Shown here: one piece after another, positions 27,201 to 37,261 of the stretch | Layout of the letters: each line of letters starts with the position of its first letter | How positions within the stretch are numbered: position 1 is the stretch's first letter | NCBI GenBank assembly: GCA_014338405.1 | Contig: JTDE01022276.1 | Location: 56,264-120,263, forward strand | DNA: 64,000 nt | Reading direction: 5' to 3' | Source of the DNA: Paragonimus skrjabini miyazakii | Lineage: Eukaryota; Platyhelminthes; Trematoda; Plagiorchiida; Troglotrematidae | Program-made: the position numbers and the translations under genes | The notes under the pieces: generated by a model | Seen by the model: the letters and a program-made list of their open reading frames with translations, nothing else | Databases searched by the model: none | What the model was told of the DNA's origin: nothing

Positions 27201-28409
27201 CAAGTAACCGACTCTCTGAGTCGCAAGGTCTCCAGCCCGGGAGACGAACCCGATGTACACTGGCCAACTCTTTGGTGAACGACTTCGTTCCTTTACTCCA
27301 GATCATCATCTGTCCATCTCACACCTCACGCCAGTCGGCCGCACCCTCAGCAAACTGTGCTCCACGTGGCAGACGACTAACTGGTATTCTTGGCGCGTGA
27401 CAACAATCTAAGACTATGCAAACGTGATAATTGAACAAAAGAACTCGCCTTACAATCGCTATCAGATACCCTCTTCGTTGCTCACTATTGGTGCCACTCG
27501 GTGCGAGCGATCGAAAGTAGGCATCGATGGTCAAATACCTGAAGACGACTCACTTTTACCCTGAGCGGTCACGTTTTAGTACCGTAAAGTTGCTCTGTCC
27601 TGACAGTCGCCTTATATTTGATACCTTTACGCCTCAGAGAGATGCATATTTGTCGCTATAGATGTCCTAGATTGGATTACGGTCAAGGACTGTGTGGCCA
27701 CCACGTTTTTCTGACTTCTGTAGTCCGCTTTATGTCGCTCTTTTCATAGTCTTAAGACCACAGCGAAAGTAAAACTCAATGGCAGTTGGCCTCCTTTTCG
27801 TTCATCTCATAATTGGTTTCAACCTGTTTTCACTCCCTATAGATAGAACACTCCTCACTGTGTTGACTTATATAGTTGTAAGGGTTTATATTTCATTCTT
27901 TCGTTACTATCCATTTTATCAAACTTTCATTGAGCACGTTTGTTAACGCGTTATCGTTAGATGTTCCATGCGGGCTCACCGCTTGCATGCTTTCTGCTCA
28001 AACGGTGTGTTAGGTTTTTTGAAAAACTTATTTTACCCTGAAAGCTTTGACTTCAGTGTAGAGTGGAACGAACTGAATCATAATCCGTGTTTTCTTCTCA
28101 ACATTTCAGACAGCGAAGTCAACTGCACTGAATACTGCCCATGCAGTTGCCAGAAGTTTGTCACGGGAATGCGCCGTACGTGACTGGACCGTCAAAGCCC
28201 GACCATTAAGAGGTAGTGTGATTGATGAATCGAATCGGTACCTGTTCGCCTTGTTGGAAGTAACTCAACCTGATCAACCTACCACAGTAAATAATCCGAA
28301 TGAGCGTGAGGTTGCTCAGTGGAGGTTGCTTCATGCGGCATTAGAAAATAGCGCAAACGCTGTTCTATTTCAAACTGTTGCTAGCTCAAACACCCTTAGA
28401 TCGACTTAG
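6622..28409 (+). CDS. AARS2: alanyl-tRNA synthetase, probably mitochondrial; 3' part of a multi-exon gene
   Basis: Charges tRNA-Ala and, through its editing domain, removes wrongly attached Ser or Gly. Seven exons (6622-6836, 9326-9478, 11447-11740, 13991-14215, 20865-21227, 24126-24218, 28110-28409) join to about 546 residues. They show, in order, the editing-domain entry RTNFFTKEGGQDYDTG, then VDEARRVQLMRHHTGQH (HxxxH), then AELCSGTH (CxxxH), then FTAIVGEPARSARLRG, and a C-terminal region ending at TAG 28407-28409. All four presumed metal ligands are present. Each junction has AG/GT ends and keeps frame; all six introns are phase 0. The aminoacylation domain (about 450 residues in the family) is not visible and probably lies upstream of the window. 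The short C-terminus and the resemblance around ELCxGTH and TxIVGEPA favour the mitochondrial form over the cytosolic one; this paralogue choice is an inference. Confidence 0.92.
6837..9325 (+). other. AARS2 intron, otherwise featureless
   Basis: Intron between two editing-domain exons. The minus frame at 7258-7668 is open for 136 codons but has no motif and no matching splice context. Apart from the tRNA-like fragment near 7880 nothing is recognised. Confidence 0.6.
7855..7912 (+). repeat. tRNA-like (SINE-like) fragment in AARS2 intron
   Basis: GAGTTGGCTTGCAACGCTAG followed by GTTTCGATCCC, which fits the Pol III B-box GGTTCGANNCC with one change. It resembles D-arm to T-arm sequence of a tRNA, but I could not fold a full cloverleaf. 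Confidence 0.4.
9326..9478 (+). CDS. AARS2: AARS2 exon: beta-rich segment of editing domain
   Basis: Fifty-one codons: TLDVVRVEAVTSPVENTMGW, VIHWCRVPQD..., ending LLVDE. It follows TTATCAG and is closed by GTGAGT. In AlaRS this region carries the V-x-x-V...H-x-G pattern that precedes VDxxRR. Phase 0 at both ends. Confidence 0.9.
9479..11446 (+). other. AARS2 intron, nothing recognised
   Basis: AT-rich with T tracts. The overlapping frames at 10820-11366 on both strands carry no family motif. Confidence 0.6.
11447..11740 (+). CDS. AARS2: AARS2 exon: HxxxH metal-binding motif of the editing site
   Basis: Ninety-eight codons starting ARRVQLMRHHTGQHLFVWAL. The HTGQH is the first zinc-ligand pair of the editing site (family HTATH/HSGxH). 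PDYFVV follows, as in the family motif for the tRNA-acceptor-facing strand. The acceptor is TTTTGCACAG; the donor GTGAGG at 11741 is the best frame-keeping choice, with CAG/GTTGCT at 11730/11731 as a weaker alternative. Confidence 0.9.
11741..13990 (+). other. AARS2 intron with possible old repeat at 12840-13580
   Basis: A (TA)n run lies at 12259-12291. On the minus strand 12839-13117 and 13163-13573 give neighbouring long frames (92 and 136 codons; the second includes RRTVLLVTLRSQTKQDTAPD), and this block is less AT-rich than the rest of the intron. That is suggestive of a degraded transposon, but I cannot name the family. Confidence 0.35.
12259..12291. repeat. (TA)n microsatellite
   Basis: Uninterrupted TA dinucleotide run of about 33 bases. 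Confidence 0.95.
13991..14215 (+). CDS. AARS2: AARS2 exon: CxxxH metal-binding motif of the editing site
   Basis: Seventy-five codons: DNRVRRFPWVTYPKVVKTVC, then ...AASAELCSGTHLKNTADL.... The family motif is ELCGGTH; here the first Gly is Ser, while Cys and His are kept. A long T tract ending in AG precedes it; GTTAGT follows. Phase 0 at both ends. Confidence 0.93.
14548..14612 (+). repeat. tRNA-like (SINE-like) head in AARS2 intron
   Basis: TGGTGCAGTGG at 14551 fits the Pol III A-box TRGYNNARNGG exactly, and AGTTCCAATCC at 14594 fits the B-box with two changes. The 43-base spacing is tRNA-like. The arms do not fold cleanly, so a SINE or tRNA pseudogene is more likely than a working tRNA. 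Confidence 0.5.
16080..17530 (-). mobile_element. RTE-type retrotransposon remnant, RT and C-terminus
   Basis: On the minus strand, from high to low coordinates: LQRRLVRWAELFQQQFKRPS (linker before RT), NLNPVAWKLHAAIALHIL and ETRQKHIHEQQAG with frameshifts, LLLLDTKRAFESVNTATL (RT block A, family FLDxKxAFDSV), STLKAIYRQTSG, LAQQGCSASPFLFTFVVDEM (family GVRQGCPxSPFLFNFxxDE), then KGQVYNATVRAIW...SIRTEDVHKASAFDHRCLRSI and HKLPWFSHIQRISIHPL (family HRLRWLGHVLRMPxHRLP). The YADD-bearing segment is broken, many stops are present and no 5' endonuclease is seen. It lies inside the AARS2 intron, opposite to the gene. Confidence 0.85.
17531..17553. repeat. AT microsatellite at the 5' edge of the RTE remnant
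   Basis: ATATATGTATATATATATATATA beside the point where RTE similarity stops. Confidence 0.8.
19742..19780 (+). repeat. 39-base sequence repeated at 29300
   Basis: GAATAACACAACGTTATGAG and its flanks recur at 29300-29338 with one mismatch over 39 bases. It directly abuts the left inverted repeat, so it is probably part of the same element. Confidence 0.8.
19774..20192. mobile_element. 419-bp unit with 47-bp terminal inverted repeats, Penelope-type ends
   Basis: The left arm (19774-19820) and the reverse complement of the right arm (20146-20192) differ at 3 of 47 positions. Both contain CTACGTTTCAACCA and CTCGGGTGG then CTTCCTCAG. Read from the inner side outward, each arm gives CTGAGGA, a hairpin, then GAAACGT. 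Inverted pseudo-LTR ends of this style are known for Penelope-like elements. The ~325 bp core has no coding capacity I recognise. An alternative is a small MITE-like DNA transposon. It lies in the AARS2 intron. Confidence 0.6.
20865..21227 (+). CDS. AARS2: AARS2 exon: end of editing domain and helical linker
   Basis: One hundred twenty-one codons beginning FTAIVGEPARSARLRGESLV, equivalent to the family's R-[IL]-x-A-V-T-G-x-x-A-x-x-x-x-R, then a charged, helix-like stretch and LVDDFAKLLSQ. The acceptor is ATTCTTGCAG and the donor GTAGGT at 21228. The preceding intron is the longest of the gene seen here (6.6 kb) and holds several transposons. Confidence 0.92.
21727..21800 (-). repeat. probable RTE 3' tail, minus orientation
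   Basis: On the minus strand it reads ...CCATGTCTATGATGATGATG..., matching the very end TGTCTATGATGATGATG of subfamily-1 tails. Similarity further upstream is weak (TTTTTTATGTGGT compared with TTTTTTCCTCCGTGGT). Confidence 0.4.
23590..23870 (-). repeat. unclassified repeat, diverged copy of 53400-53570
   Basis: The minus strand reads ARKMTDQKQLSE, and the equivalent stretch near 53545 reads ARKMRDPKRLLK. The similarity continues for about 150 bases (ACGTACTGCTAACCAATG against ACACTGCTATCCAATGGATG). Both keep spaced Cys and His residues suggestive of a zinc-finger region of a retroelement. The family cannot be named. Confidence 0.5.
24126..24218 (+). CDS. AARS2: AARS2 exon: start of C-terminal region
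   Basis: Thirty-one codons: VIKTLLQLKPSRPIIAYGDR then MAVCYFPGSSK. It resembles the strand 'kPxLxLxxdxxgrvxxxcxV' in AlaRS C-terminal regions. Acceptor TTTTTGTAG, donor GTCAGT. Assignment rests on position, phase 0 fit and this weak resemblance. Confidence 0.75.
24931..24949. repeat. (TA)n microsatellite
   Basis: Short TA run directly before the Penelope-type terminal sequence at 24970. Confidence 0.9.
24970..25035. repeat. possible Penelope-type terminus, second family
   Basis: Contains GGTGAACGATTTATTGTGAC then GTTTCAACTCCACAC. The complementary strand gives GGAGTTGAAACGTCACAAT, a GAAACGTC context like that of the inverted repeat at 19774. Only one copy is in the window. Confidence 0.3.
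26860..27550 (-). mobile_element. RTE retrotransposon remnant (subfamily 1), C-terminus and 3' tail
   Basis: Minus strand reads SRLPRGAQFAEGAADWREV, then DGQMMIWSKGTKSFTKELAS, then VHRVRLPGWRPCDSESRLLE, then ETLSEMEANRAHW. The element at 49440 has the equivalent ADWRKV, DEQMMTW, FTKGVF, DSQSRWL, YRAHW. The non-coding part aligns with that copy through GTTGTCTGTGAA, GACGCCTTACAT and down to a decayed TGA-rich end near 26860. It lies in the last AARS2 intron. Confidence 0.85.
28110..28409 (+). CDS. AARS2: AARS2 terminal exon
   Basis: Ninety-nine codons and TAG. Begins TAKSTALNTAHAVARSLSRE after CTCAACATTTCAG and ends ALENSANAVLFQTVASSNTL plus four residues. It has no recognised motif of its own. 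It fits as the last exon by strand, phase 0 and the poly(A) signal 104 bases after the stop. The frame directly overlapping the acceptor in another phase is a chance frame. Confidence 0.75.
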   Translation, partial: TAKSTALNTAHAVARSLSRECAVRDWTVKARPLRGSVIDESNRYLFALLEVTQPDQPTTVNNPNEREVAQWRLLHAALENSANAVLFQTVASSNTLRST

Positions 28410-28513
28410 CGCGTCTAACTTTTACTTAGTGTCACATTGTACAAATCATGGTTTGTTCCTTTTCTATGTTTGACACTCTACTTTTATCTGTCAAAACATT
28501 GGGTTGTTTAGTA

Positions 28514-28519
28514 AATAAA
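28514..28519 (+). terminator. AATAAA polyadenylation signal, AARS2
   Basis: AATAAA lies 104 bases after the AARS2 stop codon in AT-rich 3' flank, a usual 3' UTR length. Confidence 0.55.
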
Positions 28520-28619
28520 GCATTCAACAGACTTCCTTTATATTTTTTCAATCTGGCTTCCGTGATTAATCTGTTTTGTTTTTTGTTAGTAAGTTTTTCC
28601 AATCCCGCTAGCATACGAC

Positions 28620-31600
28620 GAACACGTGTTAAAGCCTTTTTTTAATATAAAACCCGTAGTTCGTACTTTAATTGTTGCTGACTCCTTGTAGTCGTTACCT
28701 ACTCTCTGCGGCATACATGTCACCTTCTACTGTGGGTACCCTGGCCTAATTGCTAGCTTCGTCATAGATCTCGAGGCACCGGAATAACACGATGTATGCG
28801 AGACGTGCGTCTATCCATTCTTGACACATGGATGTTACAACCTCATGCATGTGTGTTGTACGACGTATCCGACAATGCTGATCGTTTTCTATCGTCATAC
28901 TATTTTTTGTCATATATATGCATGCTGTCTTGTCTTCAGTTTGTGCCCTCAAATTGATCCTCTGTTAGTGCCGTCTTCATTCATGCTGTGAAATCACTAC
29001 ACACTTAGCAGTTTGTTTGAAACTAGATGGATTCTGGAATAGTAACACTATCACAATCACGACCCACGTTAATAAGACTACGTTATCTCTCTTGACGTCC
29101 CGTTTGCGCAATTGGACAGAATTTGACAAGCTTGGAGGTTTTGAGATTGTAATGTTTGTAGTTACCAAAGCACATTTTCAATGAACCTCCATAGTTGACT
29201 TCACACCCTCCGGGGTCATTCCGTGGGAAACTATTTTGGTCATACATCTTAGAACTTACTTTATGTATGCTAAACTTTCCTAGAATCTGTTCTTTTGGTA
29301 AATGGATGGAGAATAACACAACGTTATGAGCAAGTTGTTCTTTTGATTCAAAACAGAGTGCAGTATACTACTATGCTATGTTACTTTCGACTTACGGACG
29401 GGGATAATAATTTTTCCACCTTATTCTCTGACCATTTCTCTCAGGATTTCCTTCACACATTTATTAAGTCATCATTAGCTTAGGCATGCAACATACGATT
29501 TACCTTATAACAGTCTCCAAATTTTTGGTTTTATTTAGTAAGGGTCAATCCGATTGCAAAGTGTAAGCTTAATATCTGTTACACAGGTTGCACATATCCA
29601 TTATTCCTATCCACAATGGGTACTAGTCGGTAGATTGCAATAATACATCAGCAGAATGAAATCTTAACAAACTAACTTTGATAGTTTATGGTTTTGGTGC
29701 GTGTTTTGTCTTTGCAATGTGCAAGGCGCTACTCAAGAGTTGATTGGAGACCGCATATGTGCTCACCGTCAGTGGTGACATGTTGTGGCTGACAATGATT
29801 TCTTACCCGGGTCAGCTCTGACGATGTCGGTGGTCAACTAACCAAAGAACCTGAACGGCAATTGTTAATCCTCACCATCTGCTATACCGGACTCGTGTGT
29901 TATGTTATTTTGCGCAGGTAGTCTGTACAACTGAAATATGACGCGTTATAAAACACTCTGGTTTCTTGTATGCATGTCTTCATGTTGCCGTATGTGACCA
30001 ATGGGAACACGGTTTGAACGTCTTGGAACTCTAACATGTTTTCTGAACGGGCAAATCTGACATGACTGTACGTATTTGTAAGCAAGCTAATTTTTTTTAA
30101 ACGGCAGCCAGATCGTTATTGTTTGGCACGATTTCAGGGTTTAGACCTGTTGACAGTCACCATCTCCCTAACTGAGTTGCAAAAGACAATAGTCAGATGT
30201 GGTTGGTCACGCCACCTTAAATTGTCTCTTCTTCCTGACCCCGTTTTTTTACGTTCGTTCCCTCTGGTTTCATTTGCTGATTCACATATGTGGTTTCCAT
30301 TCTAGGCTCGCTGTTGTTCCCGGCATTCATCCTTGAGTTGCCTCGGCTAGTATGTCTCACGGTTGTATTATGTACTGACGACAGAAAAATGTCGAGAGTG
30401 GTGGGTAGTGGATAGTTCTTTACATTTCGCGTCACTGGATCGCAGTGCACTGGCTTCCATCTAACCCTTCTCAATCTAGAACAGTGCACAATAGTGACTT
30501 GGGCAAAAGATTGCCCAACACCGTCCACGAGCGTGACCTCGTTGTCAGAAGTTCTCATCTTGTCTCCAAACTACGCCCTGTTGGCGAGGAATGCTGACAC
30601 TGTTGTTTGGGACATTTCAGTCACGGCATTAGGCCACAAATCTCTGCTGAACACTTCGCGTTGCTTAACCTGAACCAGTTCTCCATGTATTGTCGACATA
30701 TCAGATGCGATCTTGTTTTGATCTATGGAGTACTAGATCAACCGTCTAATCCTCTTGGGTACATTCTTACACGTAGTACAATTCACTGTTTCTGGTGTCA
30801 CTCGGCAACATCGGATGAGTCGCCTAAAATGCAGCCGGCATACATTCCGTGTTAAGGCAAGTGTAATCCGGAACACCATGCCTGAATCTGTCGTGATAGT
30901 GCCATCAGTAGATGGCCTTAAGTGAGGAATTGATGCGCACACTGGTAAAGTCAGTCCGATTGCTCAGTCAGTTGGGTCATCAGAACAACTTTGAATTGGT
31001 GTAAGACCTTTAACTTTTAAACTGGGTCACTTCACAAAAGGTCCGCGTTGGTGTCGAGATTTCTGTTGAGGGTTCATTGAGATCACTCAACTGTTGTCAC
31101 TCTGGCATTTTATGTGTCAGTGCTACTTGGCAAGCGTCTTCTTCTAGACGACCTTTTTGTCTGCATGCAAATGAACCAATGGAAGCACGAACCACTGGAT
31201 GATCTAAGCCACAATGGTTGTTCCACATTGAAGGTCAATACTTAGGGGAGCAACGCCACGGGTAACTGACGACTGTATAGTCACTTTGCGCCAATGGTTG
31301 GATTAAATAGGCTGCTCTCCATCCGACGCATTTTGTGCCAAACTGATCAACTCTTTTTGCGGAGTCATTGTGATGCACACTACTGTAACAGCTATTAACC
31401 ACCGCCACTGCGTTGCCTCTGAACATCAAGCAGTTTGTCCAGCCTCTTCTTCTCTCGAATACATTGACGAAATTGAATTCGTACCACTGCTACAGCGTTT
31501 AGTTTTAATTGTGTTGGGGGTTTACAGCCACGGTTTTGGAGTTGTCATATGAATGCCATACATTTTGGTGTATCCAATGTTATAAGTTATTTTATTCGCT

Positions 31601-32190
31601 CACAGATGATGAATATCATGTGAACTACAATGCACCCCCCACTGTTTTTTAAATTACCGATTGCTTTCCCGTCACTCTTGAAAATTGTATTCCATGTGGC
31701 GGTGGTGTTGGAGAGGCGAATTTCTTAGTAAACGCTAGTATTCGGTTGGCATTTGCTAACATGGGGGTACTGATGTAACATACTTCTCATCGAACAACCG
31801 ACTCTATCATGCAATCGCCTGTGCTGCACAGCTCTATGGTTACGAACTCTGGCTGCTACGCGTCGATCATGTTTGCAGAATATCTGTTTTTGATAGTCGT
31901 CTACGGAGTATCGCTAAGATTTTGCGACGTCTCGAGGCGAGCAGTGATTATATTAGTCGACGCCTTTTTGGAACCCATAGACCCTCTTTACAGTAAATGG
32001 TTTTGTCGCACTATCTAAAGTGTCTTGAGCACGTTTTATTCGTGTCTGTCAGAGCCGACCATATTACGTCTTGTTGTCACTATAAAAAAAGTAAGCAACG
32101 ATGGGCGAGTAATAAACTTACTATTGGTATGAAGAAATTGACATCAAGATTGGCTTCTGTGAACTCTGTCAGACTTCCCTGCTGAGGTCT
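28620..32190. other. region downstream of AARS2; no gene recognised
   Basis: Contains the 39-base repeat at 29300. The minus frame 30217-30558 (113 codons) has no motif. Several blocks (30220-31200) are less AT-rich and may be old repeats, but no family was recognised. Confidence 0.45.
29300..29338 (+). repeat. partial copy of the 19742 element end
   Basis: Same 39 bases as 19742-19780 with one mismatch. It stops exactly at ...AAGTTGT, where the inverted-repeat arm would continue, so this is a truncated copy. Confidence 0.8.
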
Positions 32191-32199
32191 AAAAGATGC

Positions 32200-32252
32200 G
32201 GATAGTCAGTGGTTACATACCCTGAGTGTATGGTTGTAAGTTCAAGTCAATG
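32200..32252 (+). repeat. tRNA-like (SINE-like) fragment
   Basis: GATAGTCAGTGGTTACATAC followed by TGTAAGTTCAAGTCA: an A-box-like TAGTCAGTGG and a B-box-like AGTTCAAGTC at tRNA spacing. No complete cloverleaf. Confidence 0.4.
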
Positions 32253-32608
32253 ACAAAAATACTGTAATGTCTATTGTCTTTTTTATCTATCGTTAAACTG
32301 GCTTCTTTTTAGAAATTTTCTTTCAAATTGTACTAAACATTGAAAATCACCAAAACAACCAATTACAAGACATACCAAAAACGCATACAATATAAACTGG
32401 CAAATGTTTTTCCTGTTTTCTGTTAGCTTCATAGGTATTACACTAAGTTCGTTCTGCCTTCATCTAGTCATTTTTTTCACTACTTTTGTTTTTGTGTAAC
32501 TGTTTCTAGTTGGCGTTTGGCTCGCCCGCAGGTTTGTGTGGAATAATAAGTCGTTTGGGTCATTTTAGACAAATTTGTTACTATCATCATTATTGTTTCC
32601 AAAATGTC

Positions 32609-33441
32609 TCACATATAAAACGTGTCAAAATTTACCGAAGTCCTGAGTTCTTCCGGTGTATCCCACATTGGATGAATAGGTGCTACATTAGGCTCAACTG
32701 AACTCGGTGATTTTATACGTCGCGACTGATCGCGTTTATCCCGACCATATGAGGTGAGCATGTGTGTCCTTTCAATTGGCTGGTAATTCGGACTGCTAAT
32801 AAACGAATATAACATTTTCGACAAGTCTTTCTCAGACTGATTCCTCTGTTCTTGTTTTCCTGTTAAGAAATTCAACTTATCCGGTTTCATTGGATGATCG
32901 ATGTGATAAATGAAGTCTAATTGGTTCTCTTGTTCTCCTCGTAGCACGTCACGAAAGTTTTTCCTCCTTGTAAGAGTAAGGTTATCTTGTAGGCGCTTCG
33001 CAAAACCTGCGACCTCATTTTGCGCATAAGGTTCTTTGATTATTGTTTTCTTTTTGTGTGCCTTTGGGATCACATGTCGAGTCATGAATTTGCTTGCGTC
33101 CGATGAGGTTCTATGTTCTTCCTGTATGGCTGTCCCTTTAGATTGCATGTTGCAAAGTTTCAATGCCAGCATGTCCATTCCCATCTCGTGTGGTTTTTTA
33201 TTCGGAACGATTGGGCTCAACTGCAACGAAATGCTCGATAGACTTTGTGTTCGTATGCTGCCCACTGTGGAGCCACTTGCCCTCTCATCGACGTGATAAG
33301 ATTGGTGTGCCTGATAAATAAATAAATCGATTGTACGTTATTATTTACCTGAACAAATTTACACGGTATAATGCACATCCGAGTAATAGGGATTTCATAC
33401 TTTCCGTAATGGTCATTGTTAAGCTCGTCCACAAAATACAT
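32609..33441 (-). CDS. uncharacterised protein, two exons with a 38-bp intron
   Basis: Not recognised. Exon 1 (33441-33349) starts at ATG and reads MYFVDELNNDHYGKYEIPIT then RMCIIPCKFVQ. It ends in CAG/GTAAAT. Exon 2 (33310-32609) follows the acceptor TTATTTATTTATCAG and runs 233 codons to TGA. Both junctions are phase 0, giving about 264 residues. The protein is hydrophilic and basic (KAHKKKTIIK, RDKRDQSRRIK), without membrane segment or clear domain. Very short introns are known in trematode genes, which supports the call. Exon 1 may instead begin at 33456 after an AG as an internal exon; it would then accept splicing in phase 0 from the 43660 donor of the exon at 44 kb. Confidence 0.6.
33311..33348 (-). 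other. 38-bp intron
   Basis: Begins GTAAATAATAACG and ends TTTATTTATTTATCAG on the minus strand. Without its removal the two open frames, each intact up to the site, cannot be joined. Confidence 0.65.
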
Positions 33442-33456
33442 GAAATATTGAACAAA

Positions 33457-36400
33457 CTAGTGCTAACTAAGTGATTCATCAGTAGACGAACTTAATTACA
33501 TTTATATTAACAGTTTTCTAGGTGCTTGAGATTTTGGTATTGTACTATATAATAAGACAAGCCACTCCGATACGACCACTTAAAAGATGCGACGAGTTTT
33601 AGTAGATGGAATCTAAGATGAATCAACAGTCCACGACAGAAACAGTCGTATTAAACTGAGTGCATTTTTAGTAACAAACTGGAATAACTAACTCATGTAC
33701 ATATGAACTAATTCATTCCAGTGCTATGATTAGTCCCAGGTGTTGTTGGACCACAGATGTTGACCTGTGGTCCACAATGCTTCGAGCACCGCCTCGACAA
33801 ATTTTAGACAGGATCACACCCATCATTTTTTGGTTAGGTGGCTGTCGAATGTATTGCTGTCAGTCAAGTTACACCTGTGCAAATATGGCCCAAACTATTC
33901 ATGAAGCTTCTCAAACTTATTTAAAGCTATCAAGTTGACTGGACAAAGTGTTTTCCTTCGACATATTATTTCCGTTTGCTCTCATCCAACTGAATAAACT
34001 CGTAGGCCATGTGTGTGATTATAACTAGAACACTAATTTAGGCAATCAGATACCGCTGATTGGAGTTAACCAATGATCTTAACTTATCATTTACAACTTG
34101 TAGTCTAATTTCAATGGCGTAACGTATTGTCACAAGCTTGAAAAGACAGTGTGATATTCGTTGGGGATGCTACTTTCAGACGTCGTCTTAACTAAGCTAG
34201 GGCATGACTAACCGAAATCCTCGGCTTATGTAAGCACAGTATATAAAATATATATGATCGACGTGCCATGAATGGCCCAGTGCAACGTAAACTTGAATGA
34301 CACCTTAGCCCACGAAAATTGGGCAGCAAAATTTGAATTGAATAACCAGTCGGATTTTATGGTTGTAGCTGTATGCGATTATGCTGGCGGTTCAATTCAA
34401 CGCTTGAAAATTTGGAAATAATTTTGTACTTATTGATACATATATTTCAAAAGTTGTGTTCCGCTTGCGTAGCCAATAATTCTCATCAAGCAGTAGGCTG
34501 TTAAAACCGTGAGATTATGTACGCCACTGCTAATGACTTGGTATGCATACGTACATTGTTCATACGAAATTTCTACTTCGCGAGATAAGTAGGCAGTTTT
34601 TTGAGATAATAATTTGTAGGACACGTCGAATTTTCAGCAAAAAGGATATTATCCGTATCAATTCACCCCCTCAAAGACGACAGCCGAAACTATTGGACAT
34701 TCTTATCCGTTGTCAATGAAACAATTTCTACTGTCAGATTATAGGTTCTTTGCAACGCTATTCTAGTATTCTGTTGACACTTAAAACCAGTACCCTGTAC
34801 TGGTCCTATTCTCTCCCATTTTTCTGTAGAATCCATTAAGCCAGTTGTATGATCAAACGCTTTTCTGCAAACATCTATGGTCGCCACCCTGGCAAGTTTA
34901 GTATTGGGATAATCAGATCACTCAACAACGTTTTTAGCACACCAGGTTGTTTAGACATGTGCTGTCAATTTGATTAATCCACTTCGTTCTTTATCGAGTG
35001 AAGATTATTTTAACAAAAGTAATGAGATGATGGCTGCGGTCGAAGTCCCCCGTGCGTTTTGACGTAGTGTGTCTAGGAACGTTATGCAATTATGTCTCTC
35101 ATACCTCTCCAACGTTTCAGCATTATCAACCAGTCTTACATGTACCCCATTTGCACTATTAGTAAGGATTTATTATTTAAACATCCCCTCACAACACTTG
35201 ATTTCAAGTCAAGTTGGATATGTCTACATATGTAAAAGCATAATGAGATGTTGGCTTCCGAAATGCTGTTTTGGGTTTCCTTAACCGGTCACGTTGTGGA
35301 TGAATTATGAGACTAGTCTCGCCTCATTTTGGCACGTGATTCTATGTACTAGTCTGATCGTAAGTACTGTGTTCTTTTCTGTCCACCACCTTCCTCATGA
35401 CCAACTTTCTGTTATGAGCTTGACATGATAGTTTTGTCGTATCGTATGTTGACTTCACAAAACTCACTCTTGCTTGCTCACTACGAAAAAGAATGACCCA
35501 ATTCACTTTCTCGCACAATGGTCCAGTCCTCCACGCAGAACACCGCCTCAACAACACAACCGCAGCTTCCGGTTCGAACACAGTGGGATATGGCCAGCCC
35601 TTAACCAGATACGGCAAAGGGGAAAGGGCACCTTAACGATGGTGCAATGCATTGATCCGTTATTCTTCTTCGGGGAACTGACGCTGACAGCTGGATGAAC
35701 CCTGGGCCAGACATACCTGATCAAATACACTACCTGGCTCTTATTTTTGGGTCGTGGGTTCTATTTCCCATAATGTTGATGAGACTCGGTAAGGTCTAAA
35801 CTACTGTCCATCGCTTCTTTAGTAGTTACTGAGATCAGCTGTTTGCAAAAATAGACGTTTGTTGGCTTTAATTTGATTTGTTGTTTGTTTAGACTTGGAT
35901 ATTTTCACGGAGAGTATTCATCTGGAAAATAGAACATACCTAAACTCCTAATATATAACGCCCTTGGTATAAAATGTCCTCATTAACTGCATATCCAAAT
36001 CCAGTTATATTCTTCACCATAAAGAATGAATCATGCTATTGCGCAGCTTCAAAATGTCGCAGTTCCCCAAATTTGGTAACATTCTACACAGCCTACCTCA
36101 GACCTTGTTGCACACTTGCGGTACCTAAATATAACACATGAACTGAACATGTTTACGGTTGTCTCACTTTTTAGCTGGAGTTTCACCGCGTAACTGCTTT
36201 ATTAGCCTGAAGTCCCGATGCTCTAGTCTATTTTGCCATGGAATGAGCAAAACGGCTCAGCGTGATCTTTTGCTACGGCCTATCAACGTACATGATGAGA
36301 ACAAAGACTGGCTGCGCTGTTCACAAAATTACACAGTCTGAGAAGTCCTGATATATAGTGCACACTACTAAATAACTTCTTGCATCCTCTTTTTGTGTTG

Positions 36401-37261
36401 CACTGATGGGTGGTTGCGCTGTTGTATGTTCTAGCTCACAGCTACTGGCCAATGAGAAGTTAACAGTTGGTCCCCAGTTGTTCTGGCAACTTCTAGAATG
36501 CATCAAAAACCCCGTTCGCGTGGTTATATTTAACGGTAAAGAAACCGTCATTACGCAGCTGTTCTTCTATTTCCAGAAACACTCAAAACGACCATCTGTC
36601 TGGCCAGAGGAATTCACTCTACATTTTGCATGTTAACTTTGGGCTGGATATGGAATTCCCACGTCAGTGGACCGGAAGACAGGTGACCTTTAGATCACCC
36701 CATTTATAGTCCATGGATGTTTATATTTCCACAATCATAAGAAGTCAAAACGTCGTTAAGCTGGACCAGTTATTCTGGCACCTGACAGTGGTTGGGTGTT
36801 ATCAGTTTTACAGTTTGCTAAAACAGTATGTAACTATTTACCAACTTACGGTGACTAGAAGGGTGTACTAAAACTTACCTTTTAGACTTTTGTGAGCTCC
36901 ATACCTGCCCAGCTACACAAAAATTCATCGCATAACAAGACCGGTTCCACTCTGTCTTAAACTGACAGTTCGTCGGAATGTTCAGCTGCCACCTATTCAC
37001 CCGTCAGAGAGAGTAAACCGACTATGTGCAACGCGATCAGTCACATTCTACTACATGCAAAGTCCGGCATCCTGTTATCTCTCACAAATCCTAAAGCTTG
37101 CCCACTTTCCAAATCGATCTTAAGCCAAGTGCTGATCTAACCAACATCGAATTTTGTCCTCTTATTTGTTAAGGATTTTGTCGAACTTATAAGTTACACG
37201 CTCCAAGGCGTCGTAATCCGTTTAACGTCGTTGAGACTGCATGTGTTGAAGTTAACACGAG
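33457..37261. other. no gene recognised
   Basis: Short frames on both strands (for example 35342-35698) overlap each other and show no motif. Possibly intron of the minus-strand gene. Confidence 0.45.

Noticed and set aside
30217..30558. 113-codon minus frame
   Set aside because: No recognisable domain and no neighbouring coding evidence; may be old repeat.
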